The notes under the pieces: model-generated
What the model was told of the DNA's origin: nothing
The model's database searches: none
What the model saw: only the letters and a program-made list of their open reading frames with translations
In this document: piece by piece, positions 11,645-12,765 of the stretch
How the letters are laid out: every line of letters begins with the position of its first letter
How positions within the stretch are numbered: position 1 is the stretch's first letter
DNA from: Acidobacteriota bacterium
GTDB lineage: Bacteria; Acidobacteriota; Blastocatellia; Pyrinomonadales; Pyrinomonadaceae
DNA: 12,765 bases
Assembly (NCBI GenBank): GCA_016715115.1
Contig: JADKBM010000008.1
Coordinates: forward strand, 1-12,765
Direction: 5' to 3'
Position numbers and translations under genes: made by a program

Positions 11645-12765
11645 TTATTTGTTCCGGCGTTCGCTCATCCGAATCGCCGCGATGACCTCGGAAACGATCT
11701 GCGACCGTGTGCGCGAATCGACCTGACCGCCGCCGCCCATCGTAAAATTGAAATTGTTCGTCTTGTTTGAATTGTTGTTCGTGGTCATCCCGCTTGCTCC
11801 CGCGTATGCCATCGCGCCCGGCATCTGCATATTCCGCAAGGATTCCATCAACCCAAGACCCCAATGCTTTGACCGATTCCATCGGCATCACGAACTCGCC
11901 GCGATGGACGATGCCGGCCGGTTCGTGTTTCGCGCCCGATCCCGTGTATCCGCCCTCGGCGAACACTCGCGCTCCAGCAGTTGCGCCACCCGCACCAACG
12001 CCGGGGATCACCGACGCGGACGAACCCGAAGTCCAACCCGGCGCAGATTGCGACAAACCGCCGCCGACCAGTCCCGCGATCTTCAACACGGCTTGCATAA
12101 CCGCGATCCGAATCAGGTCAGCAATGATCTGCTTTGCCATCTGAGCGAAGCCTTGCGCCAACGAGCGGAAGAACCCTTGCGCCGTGCCGTCCCATTGCGT
12201 GACCGCGTTGGCGAACACATCGCCGATCTGTGAAAGCGAATCAATGAACGTCTCGCCGATCAACTCATTCGTGTTGCTCAATGAATCACGCATCTCGGCG
12301 ATCCGTGCGGCGAATGTGTCAAAGAAGTTTGTCCACGCGGCAGTTGCTTGCGGAACGATTACGAGCAGATTGGCGAATTCATCCGCGCCGTTACCTGGTA
12401 ACGTCAATCCATCACCTTCGCCCGTGCCGCGCTCCGAACCGCCGCCGCGACCCGCTCCACGCATTGCCCTGTCCATCGTGTCAAACAACGCGGTAAATTC
12501 GTCACGTTGCTGAGCGATTTTCAAAAACTCTTTCAATTCGTCAACGGTATAACCCATTTCCTTTGCGAGAGTGGCAAGTCCCTTCGCATACTTCGGATCG
12601 TCAAACAGTTTGAACAGATCGCCCATTGTCGGTGCGGCGGCGGTAACCTCACGAATCTTTGAAGCCAACGCGCCGAGCATTCCGTCGATAAACTCTTTCG
12701 ATTTTGCCACCGCCGCGCCCAGTTTCGAGCCAAGACCGATGACAAGACCATCGCCCATATCTGCG
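11645..12765 (-). CDS. Tape-measure protein, C-terminal part, with apparent frameshift
   Basis: The reading frame enters from the right edge, so the N-terminal part is outside. Helical segments (MGYTVDELKEFLKIA, ETFIDSLSQIGDVFANAVTQ, GFAQMAKQIIADLIRIAVMQ) are followed by the tape-measure C-terminal signature VFAEGGYTGSGAKHEPAGI and VHRGEFVMPMESVKALG. At the G run complementary to 11859-11862 the sensible sequence moves to the +1 frame: removing one G gives KALGLGLMESLRNMQMPGAM, then an Asn/Gly-rich stretch, a short helix and the stop at 11647-11645. Uncorrected, the first frame runs on as Arg/Asp-rich sequence to 11607 and overlaps the next gene. The protein sets tail length and fills the tail tube. 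The break is either a sequencing error or a true indel. Confidence 0.85.

Noticed and set aside
11859..11862. Programmed frameshift in the tape-measure gene
   Set aside because: The known programmed shift in tail genes is in the chaperone pair before the tape measure, not near its C-terminus. No slippery heptamer or downstream structure was found, so an indel or sequencing error is more likely.
1..12765. tRNA genes, attachment sites, integrase or insertion sequences
   Set aside because: No cloverleaf-like sequence, transposase motif or paired terminal repeats were seen by eye; a tRNAscan or att search would be needed to exclude weak cases.

Overview
The window is part of a tailed-phage genome or prophage. 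It carries the distal-tail (tip and fibre) module followed by a long lysis/accessory segment, and nearly everything lies on the minus strand. The phage type is a long, non-contractile tail (siphovirus-like): a tape-measure protein is followed by the TIGR02217/TIGR02218/TIGR02219-type trio (DUF2460, DUF2163, NlpC/P60 peptidase) and a large J/GTA-gp15-like tip protein. This is the same order as the end of the Rhodobacter gene transfer agent (GTA) cluster, but without the GTA TIM-barrel hydrolase domain. A Gram-negative host is inferred from this tail module and from the spanin-like proteins. No integrase, capsid, replication, tRNA or host gene is visible, so free phage versus prophage and the host species cannot be decided.

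Layout in transcription order, right to left. (1) 12765-11645: C-terminal part of the tape measure, with an apparent one-base insertion in a G run. (2) 11640-10990: DUF2460 protein. (3) 10997-9705: DUF2163 hub protein with an inserted beta domain and an odd signal-peptide-like N-terminus. (4) 9704-9276: NlpC/P60 peptidase. (5) 9276-6640: tail tip protein with a candidate carbohydrate-binding module. (6) 6638-6402 and 6397-5048: a small fibre-type protein and a glycine-rich adhesin. Genes 2-6 are packed with overlapping or abutting stops and starts, as expected for one translationally coupled operon.

(7) 5002-2602 looks like a lysis cassette. It holds a GH19-type endolysin with a C-terminal membrane segment, a 29-residue membrane microprotein missing from ordinary ORF calls, a 73-residue protein, a frameshifted membrane protein, and a spanin-like membrane/helical protein. 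A +1-frame ORF with a signal peptide is nested inside the last of these, which is the Rz/Rz1 geometry but without a lipobox cysteine. (8) About 2591-2493 is a short regulatory gap with a promoter-like sequence and a 10-bp hairpin. (9) 2492-1731: a free-standing HNH endonuclease with two zinc-finger-like repeats. (10) 1746-116: six more small genes: a secreted coiled-coil protein, two double-membrane-span proteins, a membrane-anchored helical protein, an acidic protein and a 45-residue membrane microprotein.

At the left edge the last codons of a plus-strand Ala/Trp-repeat protein converge on this operon, and the two stop codons overlap. The tail genes would build the tip that binds and opens the envelope. 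The downstream small membrane genes would provide holin, spanin or exclusion functions, though none can be assigned firmly. The least explained parts are the nested signal-peptide ORF, the endolysin with a membrane tail, and the cluster of small membrane proteins around the HNH gene.
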